A DNA stretch of 64,000 bases, from NCBI GenBank assembly GCA_000156295.1, contig DS999227.1, positions 96,361 through 160,360 of the forward strand, given 5' to 3'. Each line of letters starts with the position of its first letter. Position 1 is the first letter of the stretch. The position numbers were made by a program, and so were the translations under genes. This DNA is from a marine gamma proteobacterium HTCC2148. Its GTDB lineage: Bacteria; Pseudomonadota; Gammaproteobacteria; Pseudomonadales; Halieaceae. The notes beneath the pieces are model-generated. The model worked only from the letters and a program-made list of their open reading frames with translations. It searched no databases and had not been told where the DNA came from. Shown in pieces: positions 31,084 through 40,823 of the stretch.

Positions 31084-31311
31084 ATGTCATACAGCACCTA
31101 TCATCAACCCGATTGGGATCAATATGAGGATTACTGCGACCTGCAAGTCCGACAGCTCCCGAACCTGAAAGGGAAAAAAATAGAAGTCGCCATGCTGACT
31201 TTCTATGAAACCAAATCAGGTAACTGCATTCGCTTCATGGGCGAGTACTGCTCTGAACGTTTAGAGGATTCAATTACAAACATGATCCGTCATGGGAGGG
31301 TAGAAACCTAA
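31084..31311 (+). CDS. Small unknown island protein
   Basis: A 75-residue protein from the ATG at 31084, chosen because GAGG lies upstream at normal distance. It is acidic and aromatic-rich near the start (MSYSTYHQPDWDQYEDYCD) with a beta-like LTFYETKSGNCIRFMGEY. I do not recognise it. It is on the opposite strand to the large defence block and close to the island edge. Confidence 0.6.
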   Translation: MSYSTYHQPDWDQYEDYCDLQVRQLPNLKGKKIEVAMLTFYETKSGNCIRFMGEYCSERLEDSITNMIRHGRVET

Positions 31312-31445
31312 ACATGATGATGGCGGGCCCGCCGGCCCGCTATCCCACGTAAGACATCTATTGGTCATTTCTCAATATTGGAGATGGCTCTAAACCGATC
31401 AAATCAAAAAATTGAAGAAATCAAGAGAATGAAGGAGATCAGATT

Positions 31446-31730
31446 ATGATCATTGAAGACCCCGTAAGCTACCTTTTTGGAACACCACATATGTTTGCTG
31501 TGTTCTATAAGGACCCCAATGGAAAGAGCCGTGTGGAATTCCACGTAGACACTGGTCCTGGTCTACTTGTGGAATTTTCACTGGCCGAAACTCGGATCAT
31601 TGATCACGGCGATCAGGCTGGCATCGAATTTTCCAGTGACAATTTTAGTGTGACTCTGCACGTGAGCGGACCGGCAAAGCGAAAATTCACGCAGTTCCTA
31701 GCAACTGAGTGCAACTGCACACCAAAGTAA
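31446..31730 (+). CDS. Small unknown island protein
   Basis: A 94-residue protein with a strong ribosome site AAGGAG before the ATG. It is mostly beta-like (HMFAVFYKDPNGKSRVEFHVDTG; GLLVEFSLAETRIIDH) and ends with ECNCTPK. No family is recognised. It may form a small unit with the preceding 75-residue gene, 134 bases upstream. Confidence 0.6.
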   Translation: MIIEDPVSYLFGTPHMFAVFYKDPNGKSRVEFHVDTGPGLLVEFSLAETRIIDHGDQAGIEFSSDNFSVTLHVSGPAKRKFTQFLATECNCTPK

Positions 31731-31853
31731 ATGGAACTTCAAACTACCTGATGAACCATTTTTGATGTCACTAGATGTAATAGTTCAGGCCTGATATGAC
31801 CCATTCGCGGTCATCGGACCGATACCTGCCAGATCAGGTCTCGACTAGTACAC

Positions 31854-34800
31854 CTAACCTTCCTCGGTCTCGTGCAACAGTACCTTAAGATCATGAATAT
31901 GCGTGTCAACAAACTTAAGCTCAGCAGTGTCGTCCCCTAACTCGACAAGCACCGTAGTTCCCTCAGAATCGAGAATGTCTTCGAGTAAGTTTTCACTCGC
32001 CTTGGTATCTCGCTTCACGAACTCTTTGTACTTAGCTGCACAGGTAGGGCAGAGCCCGATATGCGCTTCGTTTCGTTCCCGTTTCATGCCTCGCGCAATC
32101 TCCACGGAATCGAAATAGAAATTTCCGTTGCGTTTCTTGAAGGGCATTATGTCGTGACATAGCTGACAAACTTGCTCCTCATCTTCGTTCGTATAAAGGC
32201 TGCGTAAGTAAGTTGAAGCCTCTTTTGAGCCAGCTGAAGTTCTTACAGATCTAGTCCTTTCTTCGTAACCAACCCGATCTGAATCCGCGATCGATTCCTC
32301 AACCTTAGAACGCCGCCTGTCTGGATTTTTCACCTCGTTTTCTGGAAACTCGGGATCGTAAGCCTGACGATGTGCCAAACTCAAAAATTCTTCGTACAAT
32401 TCCGGATCAGTTCTTAGCGTGTTAATGAGTTCGATCTCCTCATATGAACAACCTAAAATTTTTGCCGCCGTTTCCTTCGCTCCTACTTTCGCGCGGTTTT
32501 CTTTCTCTAAACTGCCGAATCCGACCGCAGACATCCAACCGTTATCATCGTTCAGCTGCAAATCATCGTGTATTTCACCCGGATCGATTTCCTTAGCAGT
32601 GAGCCAGCGCCCGTCTTTACTTGGTATCCAGGCAGCGTCCTTTAACACGCACACAAGATTTGAGTCAGCGTATCGGGTACTGTACTGGGCATTCGGTCGA
32701 TACTTGGCGTTCAATACTCTGGGATCTACCCCATTCATTGTTCTGACCACGATGCTTGCTATAGCGAGGTTAGGATTGGCAAGCAAGCTTTTGATACCGT
32801 CGATTGTATAGTCTTCGCGAACGCCCCTATGCGTTTCCCTCGCACTCCGCATCCCCTTACGCAGCTCATTGACATGAGGGTTATTCCATAGATCGCAAGT
32901 TTCAATCTTCAGGCCGTCCCTAACACCTAACTTTCTAGCAAACTCCGCAAAGCCCTCAACATTCAAGTAGTCTTCCGACAGGGGGTAGCTAGCCACCTCT
33001 TGGTCATCGCTGCGGTAAACCTCGTTTAGCCCGGTTGGCGTAAAAGGAAGGTCTAAATGGACTGATTCAGCAGCCACAAGATATTTGTTGTCTTGAGTGA
33101 GGAAAATAGTTCGTTCTTTGAATATCCTGAAACTGCCGCCGTCGGCAACGAAGCCAACAAACCTCTTCATGTGCTCTACATTCAATTGGGCCTCTACAGA
33201 ACCCTCACCTTCCGAATAGAACTCGTCCAACACAGACATTACTTCGTCTTGATCGCCATATTCCTCAACATTACAGTGCCCGAGAAATTCGAGTATACGT
33301 TCATTTGGCTTCTTGCCCAGACCTTCAAAAATTGCGGATGATACAAAATCGGATGGTGCTACGTTCAATGCATCCGGATTTGGAAGGTAAAGTTCAAACC
33401 CGTATTCCAAAGATTCGGCATCAGTCAGCACAATGCGCATCGAATCCAGGCGATATTCGCTATCCGTACGCTTTGCTGCAGTGTTCAATAGCAAGTAGAA
33501 CTTTTGAATCCAGCTTGGATCCTTGGCCAAAAGCCACTCCTCCGCTTCATCTACCTCTTCGTCATCCTGGTCGTAGTAAGAAAAATTTGTTTCTACGGAA
33601 TCGACAAATGCTTGTCGGTTAAAGGTAGTTACATTTAGGTCATCCAAAAGCTTGTCGGCTCGAGAATTCTGGAGCACGCCAGCCACCCAGGCACTCTTTT
33701 CAGAATCGAGAAGTACACGGATGTCACTATCATCTATGTGATCAGATAACTCCTTCAATCCCTTTACAGCCTGCTTTGCCTTAACAAACCCACCTGATTT
33801 CCTTTCGAGCAGCCTTTTGTTTCTAAAATGCTTATGGCTGGCGGTTCGAAAACGCTCAAAAAATGCTGGGATGTTGTCTTCACTGTTTGGGATCACATTG
33901 AGAAACTCTATATTCAATAGCCCAATATCTTTCAGCGAAAACATCGATTCGAGTAGTAAATCAACCATGGTTTCAATAATGCCTACATTTCCTTCATCGT
34001 CATGCTTAATGCTCGCCCTATCCACCGAAGAGGCGAAAGGTCCATTCAAATGAAACTTCAGCCCTGTACTCTCTTTTTCAGCGGGGAAAAAAATACATAA
34101 TTTTCCATCTGTTTCAACTACTTTCATCTGTCTAGCTATATCAACATCTGGAAGAAGCTCCGTCATTTTTGAACTTCTGCACTTGAGCTCATACGCGATC
34201 GCACAATTAAGATCACCATGTCCGTCCAGCGGTTTCTGGTAGACCATGAACCAGGCCCGCTCTGATTTAATACCAGCAAGTGGATTGGTGACTTCAATGC
34301 GCGCGAGCTCTTGATGCACCTCACTAGGATGCTCTCGGAACACCCGACCCTTGCCTCTCCCTTGGACCTCCCATTTGATGCTCTTAATGCTATTTAGGAA
34401 GAGAACGGCACTGTGATCAAGTCTTGAAAAAACTTTGAGAATTTCCTCACTACACTGCTCAGGGGTCTTCTCAGAGCTTCCCAGCGGGAATACGAATAAG
34501 GTTTCGCTATCTTTGCGAGAAACAGGCGTTATCTGTATTGGGCAGAAAAGATGCTCGATCTTAAAACTGTAGTCACCTGAATGAATCTCGGGCGTATCGC
34601 AATACGAGAAAACAGCCTTAAACCCAACACCAAACTTTCCTATCTTGTTTACATCATCCTTTTTTGTGCTGGTCCCAATACCTGTAATAGACTCCACGTC
34701 CTTGTGATTAAATTGCCTTGCTCCATTGTGTGCAAAACGAAGTTCTTGGCCAGATAGCTCAAACCGGACGTATGTAGCCTTAGCATCCTCGGCATTCTGT

Positions 34801-34952
34801 AGTAATTCGTAAACAAAATGTGCCTGATCCGGGTACAGTTCGGCCATAAGCTTTCTAAGGCCAGCTTCTGCATCGTTCTCCCTGGCAGTTTCGATGAAAC
34901 GAGATCGCTTCTCGTTGAGCTCCGATATAAAATTTTCAGGAGACACGGTCAT
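31854..34952 (-). CDS. Sacsin/NOV-type GHKL ATPase protein
   Basis: A 1032-residue protein. Residues 30-180 form an HSP90-like (GHKL) ATPase of the sacsin type: FVYELLQNAEDAKAT (N box), FAHNGARQF and IGKFGVGFKAVFSY (glycine-rich lid). The middle is a long region without recognised domains. Near the C terminus, CQLCHDI and LCPTCAAKY form a likely zinc site in a HNH-like or ribbon context. Its start overlaps the end of the HEPN-SNF2 helicase gene by 17 bases, so the two work as a pair. Such ATPase-helicase pairs occur in bacterial conflict systems; the target is unknown. Confidence 0.82.
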   Translation of the reverse strand: MTVSPENFISELNEKRSRFIETARENDAEAGLRKLMAELYPDQAHFVYELLQNAEDAKATYVRFELSGQELRFAHNGARQFNHKDVESITGIGTSTKKDDVNKIGKFGVGFKAVFSYCDTPEIHSGDYSFKIEHLFCPIQITPVSRKDSETLFVFPLGSSEKTPEQCSEEILKVFSRLDHSAVLFLNSIKSIKWEVQGRGKGRVFREHPSEVHQELARIEVTNPLAGIKSERAWFMVYQKPLDGHGDLNCAIAYELKCRSSKMTELLPDVDIARQMKVVETDGKLCIFFPAEKESTGLKFHLNGPFASSVDRASIKHDDEGNVGIIETMVDLLLESMFSLKDIGLLNIEFLNVIPNSEDNIPAFFERFRTASHKHFRNKRLLERKSGGFVKAKQAVKGLKELSDHIDDSDIRVLLDSEKSAWVAGVLQNSRADKLLDDLNVTTFNRQAFVDSVETNFSYYDQDDEEVDEAEEWLLAKDPSWIQKFYLLLNTAAKRTDSEYRLDSMRIVLTDAESLEYGFELYLPNPDALNVAPSDFVSSAIFEGLGKKPNERILEFLGHCNVEEYGDQDEVMSVLDEFYSEGEGSVEAQLNVEHMKRFVGFVADGGSFRIFKERTIFLTQDNKYLVAAESVHLDLPFTPTGLNEVYRSDDQEVASYPLSEDYLNVEGFAEFARKLGVRDGLKIETCDLWNNPHVNELRKGMRSARETHRGVREDYTIDGIKSLLANPNLAIASIVVRTMNGVDPRVLNAKYRPNAQYSTRYADSNLVCVLKDAAWIPSKDGRWLTAKEIDPGEIHDDLQLNDDNGWMSAVGFGSLEKENRAKVGAKETAAKILGCSYEEIELINTLRTDPELYEEFLSLAHRQAYDPEFPENEVKNPDRRRSKVEESIADSDRVGYEERTRSVRTSAGSKEASTYLRSLYTNEDEEQVCQLCHDIMPFKKRNGNFYFDSVEIARGMKRERNEAHIGLCPTCAAKYKEFVKRDTKASENLLEDILDSEGTTVLVELGDDTAELKFVDTHIHDLKVLLHETEEG

Positions 34953-37900
34953 TGTTCACTTCCTCTGTGATAGTTAGCCTTCCGTATGCCATCGGTTCAG
35001 CCTTAATATCTGATCGAATCAAAGACGCATCGAGCTCAGATAACCTTCTCTCGTAGTCTGCGATGGCATTTGCCTTTTGTGCAGTCCTCATCCTTTGGAT
35101 ATTTGAATTAGTCACCCGGGATAGCTTCTCGTCAAGTACCGCTATACGAGCATTGTGACTCTTGTTGAGACTCTCCCTCCGGAACATTACTACGCTTTCA
35201 TTTTTCCCCCGATGACTCTCTACCGCTTGTGTCCAATAGGAATGATGCGAACCTTCTAATGCGTCGATGACTTCTGCATCAAGCGGCACCAAATTCTCGC
35301 TTCGCGTTGGACGCGCATATTCCAGAATACCGGGAAATGACTCCGCGACCTTTTCATCAGAGCAAACAGTTTTCAGAAGCACATCGCCATTTACTCCGCT
35401 GTAATCCCACTCATAGATTGCAAACGGATACTCTCCTGGCGGCAAGGCACTACTGCTAGCTGAAAGCTCTACGAAGGGCTGCTCTTCTTTCTTGGAAGTG
35501 GCAGAGGCCGCTTGTTTTGCTAGTGGATGCACTGGATTTATAAACATCAGCGACGGATCATCCGACGCAGCTGCACTATCGAAAGTTAAAGAAAGATGCG
35601 GTTCAGCACCTTTCAACCAATCAGCCCATGCTTTGTAGACTGGCGACTTTTTGATCGACAGATTATGGAAGTCTTTTAGCAGTAACTCTCGCTTATCCTG
35701 CGACAAACGAAGCGTCTTAATAGACTTTTCACCGAGAAGATGTTCCTGATCCTCTCCAAACAGACCAGCCAAATATCGAGTGATCAGATTTTCTATGGCC
35801 GAAATGCTGAGCCAGTAACTGCTAGCCCCCTCGATGTCTCGCTCTAGTTGCTCAGCGGGCAACCGAATACCGAACAATTCAGCCTGCCTGTCCTCAAGAG
35901 CTTGCTGCTCTTGAACATCTCTTATCTCATTGTCAGCCAGTTGCTGTAGTCGATCGGCCTGCTCTGATTTAGATAGAGTCACATCTTCCGCCACAGAGCG
36001 AATTTCCTTGGAAATATTCCCGAGAATCTCCTCGCTCGCTCCAACTGATCTATTGAATATACCGATTCGCATTAGGCATCTGTCGTATATCTCAGCGTCT
36101 ACTGTCCCAGGCGTTATCAGGTTATAGATGACGACTTTTTCACTTTTTTGGCCATTTCGATCTATTCGACCTATGCGCTGTTCGATCTTCATCGGATTCC
36201 AGGGAAGGTCGTAATTGACCATGGCATCGCAGAATTGATAATCAAGACCTTCGCAACCGACCTCAGAGAATAGCAGTACGTCGAGACTATCTGAATCATT
36301 GCTATCCAGCTTGAACCTGTTCCTCAGCAAGACCCTCTCTGAGTCTGGTACTCCGCCGTGAACTAGACCAATTTCGTACCCATCTTGCGTAAGCCTCTCA
36401 CTCAAGTAACTTAATGTATGTCGAAACGTGCTGAAGACCATGAGCCTCCGATTAGGAAGCGCCTGCTTTTCCTGAATTATTTTCTTCAAACGGTCGTATT
36501 TTGGATCGTCATCTCCTAAAGCTCCAGCCAGCTCTTTCACCGCGGTGATCTTCTTTACTATCTGATCAGAATCCTCCAGCATCGGCAGCCCTTCTCCAGG
36601 CTGATCCTCAAAACCATCAAATAACTCAGTATCGCGTCTCGAGAGAATGTCACCGATCATAGGGGCCAACCCAAAGATGCAGCTAGCGGCCTGTCGCCGA
36701 ATCGTGGTCATCATGAAGTTAATACTCGTGCCAGGATTGAGGCGAGATAGAATTTCTGCCTGCGCTTCGAGCAGCTCATCATGAAGAGCAGACTGAGCTT
36801 TTGTAAAAGGTACACTTTCGGTTCTGGGTTCTCTTACAGTGAACTCGCCAATATCTCTCCTTCTCGTTCTGTTGATCAGCCCAGAGAAACTGTGAAAACC
36901 CTCGAGCTGCTGAATCGCTGCTACTCGCTGCTGCGGACTCAATCTTCCAGATGCCAATAGCCCCTCGAGGTCTACAAACTCTGGATTGTCTTTAAGGATT
37001 TTTGATCCCCACTCAGTTGATGCTGCCTCCTGCATCGCCTCCCAAGCTTGTGCTTCCCAGCCTTCAGACGCTGACCTAGCAAATTCTACTGCTCGGTTGA
37101 TAGACGGATTTGGACCAGACATGTGATTGAAGCTCTCCTCATCAATCACCACATCCGGACGTAGCATATTCAACAGAACGTACAGGTCTTTGCTTCCGAG
37201 CTGGACCGGTGTCGCAGTAAGAAATACAACAGCTTCCGCGTTGTCGCAAAAAAACCTTACCGCCTCATGCGTCTGAGTATTAGGATTCTTGGCATGATGG
37301 GCCTCATCCACGATTACTAAGTCGAACTTAGGAGGGGGGTCTAGATCCAGCAGACCCTTTTGGCTTTTACTAGAGCGCGAATTAGAATCTTGGTCACCAT
37401 GGATCAGTGACTCGTCCAACAAAGAGTAAGGAATTATGGTTTTTTCATGCTGATCGGGCCATTCGCCTTCAAGATCACACTCCTGAACGCAGAACTTTAG
37501 AGTCTTACCGTCCAGCTGGGTGAACCTCTCATCAAAGCGGCGCATCTCGTTAAGCCACTTTTTCTCTGTTATCAGAGGTCGAGGACAAATGATGAGTACT
37601 GACTTGATCTCCCGGCGCGCTTGTAGCTCCCGAAGAATCAACCCGGCCTCGATAGTCTTTCCAACCCCTACACCATCAGCGATAAGCAGCCTTGGCCTAT
37701 CGGAGCGGATAAACTTCATAACAGGACGAAACTGGTACGGAATAAAGTCCACTCTCGCGGCATTTAGCGAATAAAGCGTTGAGAGGCTGGGATGTTGAAT
37801 TTGCCTCGCGGAAAGCTGAGCATTGAACTGATCAAATGAAACTGGAACGAGCCCAGGAGCATCCGACCCATGAGCCGCTAGCTGCGATGCATAAAAGGCC

Positions 37901-38535
37901 TTCGATTCGCCATCGATGAATACACGATAGCGGTCCTCCTCTTTTCTAGGCTCAACTCCAATCACTGGACCAAACCGTTGGGGATCTGATGACAAGTGAA
38001 CGAGATCCCCAACCTTGTAAGCTGTAGATTCTTCAGGCTCTGGAGCTACTATAGGCTGATCCACAGGCTCTGGTTGCGGCTGTCGAGTAGATGGCTTCGT
38101 GAGGATTGCGTCTCGGCTATTCCGGGCCTTCTGGATGACTTCATCGTCCCCTTCGAACATAGACAAAAACCTAACCAGAGTATCCAGATCTCGATAAATG
38201 TCCTCCGCTGGATATGCCTCCACTCCAGCATGGGCCCATCGATTTCGGATCATTAGGACTTCCTTGAGGTAATGCCTCGCATCCTGGCGAAGGCCAGCCT
38301 TGAAGCCTATGTCGTACCAATTTCTATCTAGAATTCTTCCTAATGCGGCAAGATCCAGGCCCGACAGCTTATCTATATTGAGAGTTTCAATATGTCGCCG
38401 CTGGGAATCGCTGACCTTATACAGCACACATTCCTTCCACCAAGCCTCACCACCTACCCGTGGCAACCAATCTTCCAAGAACGACAAAATCACCTTGGTC
38501 ACATCAAGCTGAATTTCCGCCATCTTTGCCTGCAT
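34936..38535 (-). CDS. SNF2-family helicase with N-terminal Swt1-like HEPN domain
   Basis: About 1199 residues. Residues 1-150 (numbered from the upstream GTG at 38553) look like a Swt1-type HEPN domain with the Rx4H motif in MIRNRWAHAG, which in active HEPN domains cleaves RNA. A SNF2 helicase follows: VGVGKTIEAGLIL (Walker A), VDEAHHAKNPNTQ (motif II), STFRHTLSYLSERL and QRIGRIDRNGQK (motif VI), then a long helical C-terminal region. I prefer the ATG at 38535 because GGAG is six bases upstream. It is paired with the sacsin-type ATPase. Defence function is inferred from architecture and location. Confidence 0.85.
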   Translation of the reverse strand: MQAKMAEIQLDVTKVILSFLEDWLPRVGGEAWWKECVLYKVSDSQRRHIETLNIDKLSGLDLAALGRILDRNWYDIGFKAGLRQDARHYLKEVLMIRNRWAHAGVEAYPAEDIYRDLDTLVRFLSMFEGDDEVIQKARNSRDAILTKPSTRQPQPEPVDQPIVAPEPEESTAYKVGDLVHLSSDPQRFGPVIGVEPRKEEDRYRVFIDGESKAFYASQLAAHGSDAPGLVPVSFDQFNAQLSARQIQHPSLSTLYSLNAARVDFIPYQFRPVMKFIRSDRPRLLIADGVGVGKTIEAGLILRELQARREIKSVLIICPRPLITEKKWLNEMRRFDERFTQLDGKTLKFCVQECDLEGEWPDQHEKTIIPYSLLDESLIHGDQDSNSRSSKSQKGLLDLDPPPKFDLVIVDEAHHAKNPNTQTHEAVRFFCDNAEAVVFLTATPVQLGSKDLYVLLNMLRPDVVIDEESFNHMSGPNPSINRAVEFARSASEGWEAQAWEAMQEAASTEWGSKILKDNPEFVDLEGLLASGRLSPQQRVAAIQQLEGFHSFSGLINRTRRRDIGEFTVREPRTESVPFTKAQSALHDELLEAQAEILSRLNPGTSINFMMTTIRRQAASCIFGLAPMIGDILSRRDTELFDGFEDQPGEGLPMLEDSDQIVKKITAVKELAGALGDDDPKYDRLKKIIQEKQALPNRRLMVFSTFRHTLSYLSERLTQDGYEIGLVHGGVPDSERVLLRNRFKLDSNDSDSLDVLLFSEVGCEGLDYQFCDAMVNYDLPWNPMKIEQRIGRIDRNGQKSEKVVIYNLITPGTVDAEIYDRCLMRIGIFNRSVGASEEILGNISKEIRSVAEDVTLSKSEQADRLQQLADNEIRDVQEQQALEDRQAELFGIRLPAEQLERDIEGASSYWLSISAIENLITRYLAGLFGEDQEHLLGEKSIKTLRLSQDKRELLLKDFHNLSIKKSPVYKAWADWLKGAEPHLSLTFDSAAASDDPSLMFINPVHPLAKQAASATSKKEEQPFVELSASSSALPPGEYPFAIYEWDYSGVNGDVLLKTVCSDEKVAESFPGILEYARPTRSENLVPLDAEVIDALEGSHHSYWTQAVESHRGKNESVVMFRRESLNKSHNARIAVLDEKLSRVTNSNIQRMRTAQKANAIADYERRLSELDASLIRSDIKAEPMAYGRLTITEEVNNDRVS

Positions 38536-39005
38536 CTCATTCTCCGCGATCACTTAGAAAACCATTTGTTAAATACTAACATCCACCCAACGGCTGGAAA
38601 TTGCCGACAGCGACAATTCCATGACCCTCGCCGCCAGTATCTTCAGTTTCCACCAAATGTAAATCTAAGATGTTGATTTTGATCGTCATATCGACAAAAA
38701 GCTCTGGACTGACCCACAAAATCATTACCTCACAGCAACGGTCAGATACCCCACAAATGTGAATCACCGGTCTTTCCCGGCCGTCAACCGCTCACCATGA
38801 ATCCCGATGGCTTATAGTGCTGCACGCCGATTGGCTTTCTGGCTGGAACCTACCAGCCGCAATCACAGCAAACTTCACCACCTTCATCAGAAGCATTCTC
38901 ACAGAATGCTAGCGCCCCTCAACACCCAATTCAGGGCCAACCAAGGACGTGGCACGGCAGCGCAGGTTATTCGCCCCACCTACGCTGGGGTAGTTCGTTT
39001 TTCGA
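38536..39005. other. Intergenic stretch before the helicase gene
   Basis: No convincing gene or sigma-54 site. It should hold the promoter of the helicase-ATPase pair, but I cannot define one. Near 38,974-38,990 a short hairpin (CCCCA / TGGGG) lies just past the DUF2779 stop and may help end that transcript. Confidence 0.45.
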
Positions 39006-40481
39006 TCAGGCCGCGTCCTGATCAGCAATCTCTAACAGCTTCCGGTATAGCTCGACCATGGCATACGTATCCATCTCGCAGTACTTCAGGAGCGCCTCCC
39101 TGAGCTCGCCAGAATCTCCTTTAAGCTCGCCCAGCATCATCTGCTCCAGCTTCAGTGCAGCAACATCACCTGAAGCGACTTCCAATTCTCCATATCCGGC
39201 TCCCGGCACGAGGGCCGGCAGTACTGACTTGATGCTGAAACTGCCGTGAAATTGGGGGTGGTAGACGTTGTTTCTCACTATCGGGAGAAGATCCACCAAT
39301 TTCCCGGCTATCGTGACAAGTTCCTCCTCCAGTTCTGGACAAACTTCAACTAGGCCCATAATGCAGGCCCTCTCAAAACCCGCGTTGTAAGCGACCACCG
39401 AAGTAGCGTCGGCACAGGCCGATACCAAAGCATGGGCTAGGCTGGGGCGTGGGTCACCCCCAGGGTCGGCAAGCCACTCACTATGCTCGACTTGTCCATC
39501 AACACCCATCATATGGCTGCTGAACTGCACAGGAACCTGTGTATATGGGGCACACCCCTCCCATACAGGGATGGCCATGGAAACTGTTTCAAAATCCAGA
39601 AAAGCGGCCGGAAAGTTCAGGCTTTCCAGATCACCAGACAAGCCCGCCTCGACTATCATCTTTTCACTTCGCACCGAGTCCACCTGCCGAGCCGCAATAG
39701 CACTTAGCTTGATACCAGCATCGATCTGGTCGACGGTTTGGACACCTTCAGCTATCAGACTTTGCGCTTTGACCTTACCCAGTCTGTAGAGGGTACTGAC
39801 ATGATGCTCAGGCAGCTCCGGCCAGCACCGCCCTTTAAAAGGACAAGCGCGGGGAGAGTCACATCGTGGCCCCAGATCGGCTTCTGGCGCAGCCTGAGTC
39901 ATTATCGATTGCAGGTCACCCTCGATAGCTATCAAGTCAGGTATTAGCTTCTCAGCCTGGGCAGTCACATCCTCAGAAGTAAAGAGATTAGAAAGGTCGG
40001 GGTACCTGCAGTCCCTGTTCAGGTACACAACCTCTGCGCGCAGGACATTCAGTCCCGCGGCCCTCGCCGTCATGATCTGTACAGCTACATCTGGAATGTG
40101 CTCATCCTTGACGCGAGTAGAAGACTTCACCTCACGAATAACCCATCCCCCAGGCTCGCGCTCAAGCACGTCAATTGCGACAAAAGTACCCTCGTGCTCG
40201 AATGCCGCTTCAAAGATCACCAAGGCCCGATCATCAATTACGTCCAGAGTCTGTGCACACTTCTTGTCATATTCGTACCGTTCGCCCTCTATAAGCACCC
40301 CATCAGGAAAGTAGCCCCTTGCGAGTTCGCCAACACGGTTTCCGCTATCCATGCGCGCCCGAGAGACCTCGTCGACCTCGAGTTCGGGCGAGTTCTTTTC
40401 ATTCGCTCTCAGCCATAGCTGCAGCGGGCACTGGAGCCCCGCCATAAAGCGAGTCTTTGAAAGTACTAGTCCCTTAGTCAT
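39006..40481 (-). CDS. DUF2779 protein: Cas4-like nuclease region fused to a DEDD exonuclease
   Basis: About 491 residues. The N-terminal half resembles a Cas4-type PD-(D/E)XK nuclease: FVAIDVLEREPGGWVIREVKSST supplies the Asp and Glu-x-Lys, and cysteines in LQCPLQLW, CDSPRAC and CPFKGRCW could hold an iron-sulfur cluster. The C-terminal half is the DUF2779 domain with DEDD exonuclease motifs: AFLDFETVSM, VVAYNAGFE and YCEMDTYAMV. The ATG at 40481 has AAGGAG six bases upstream and is chosen over 40499. It follows the 88-residue gene and DUF2130 gene and should be under the sigma-54 promoter at 42,131-42,147. Confidence 0.82.
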   Translation of the reverse strand: MTKGLVLSKTRFMAGLQCPLQLWLRANEKNSPELEVDEVSRARMDSGNRVGELARGYFPDGVLIEGERYEYDKKCAQTLDVIDDRALVIFEAAFEHEGTFVAIDVLEREPGGWVIREVKSSTRVKDEHIPDVAVQIMTARAAGLNVLRAEVVYLNRDCRYPDLSNLFTSEDVTAQAEKLIPDLIAIEGDLQSIMTQAAPEADLGPRCDSPRACPFKGRCWPELPEHHVSTLYRLGKVKAQSLIAEGVQTVDQIDAGIKLSAIAARQVDSVRSEKMIVEAGLSGDLESLNFPAAFLDFETVSMAIPVWEGCAPYTQVPVQFSSHMMGVDGQVEHSEWLADPGGDPRPSLAHALVSACADATSVVAYNAGFERACIMGLVEVCPELEEELVTIAGKLVDLLPIVRNNVYHPQFHGSFSIKSVLPALVPGAGYGELEVASGDVAALKLEQMMLGELKGDSGELREALLKYCEMDTYAMVELYRKLLEIADQDAA

Positions 40482-40532
40482 TCCATTCTCCTTGGTCATA
40501 TCTATCGCTAGTTAAACATCCAGGCCACTGCC

Positions 40533-40799
40533 TTAATGCAGAATTGCACCTGCAGGCACGCCGCCTTCATCCGCCTCGCTACTGTCCGCTGACTCTTCAA
40601 CGGCATTCGCCACCGCATGAGTGATACCCGACATCACCACCGGAAAGACAGATATGCTCCCATCCGTCACTTCCAGCCCAAGCTCGGTCGCTATCAAGCT
40701 CAGAGCAAAAGAGACGTCACTGGGTTCAGCGCCCTTCTTGATCAGCGACCTCGTCATCGACCTTACCTTGCGGCAAATCTCTTCTTGCTCTTCACTCAT
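40533..40799 (-). CDS. Small unknown protein between DUF2130 and DUF2779 genes
   Basis: An 88-residue acidic protein, largely helical (ICRKVRSMTRSLIKKGAEPSDVSFALSLIATELGLEV), without a signal peptide. I do not recognise it. It lies 24 bases after the DUF2130 gene and 51 before the DUF2779 start, which supports co-transcription and suggests an adaptor for one of the two nuclease-like neighbours. Confidence 0.65.
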   Translation of the reverse strand: MSEEQEEICRKVRSMTRSLIKKGAEPSDVSFALSLIATELGLEVTDGSISVFPVVMSGITHAVANAVEESADSSEADEGGVPAGAILH

Positions 40800-40823
40800 A
40801 TGGCTTCCACTCCACTCACAAAA

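Noticed and set aside
38974-38990. A lone CCCCA/TGGGG hairpin resembling a Type I-E CRISPR repeat core
   Set aside because: There is only one copy, no spacers and no cas genes nearby.
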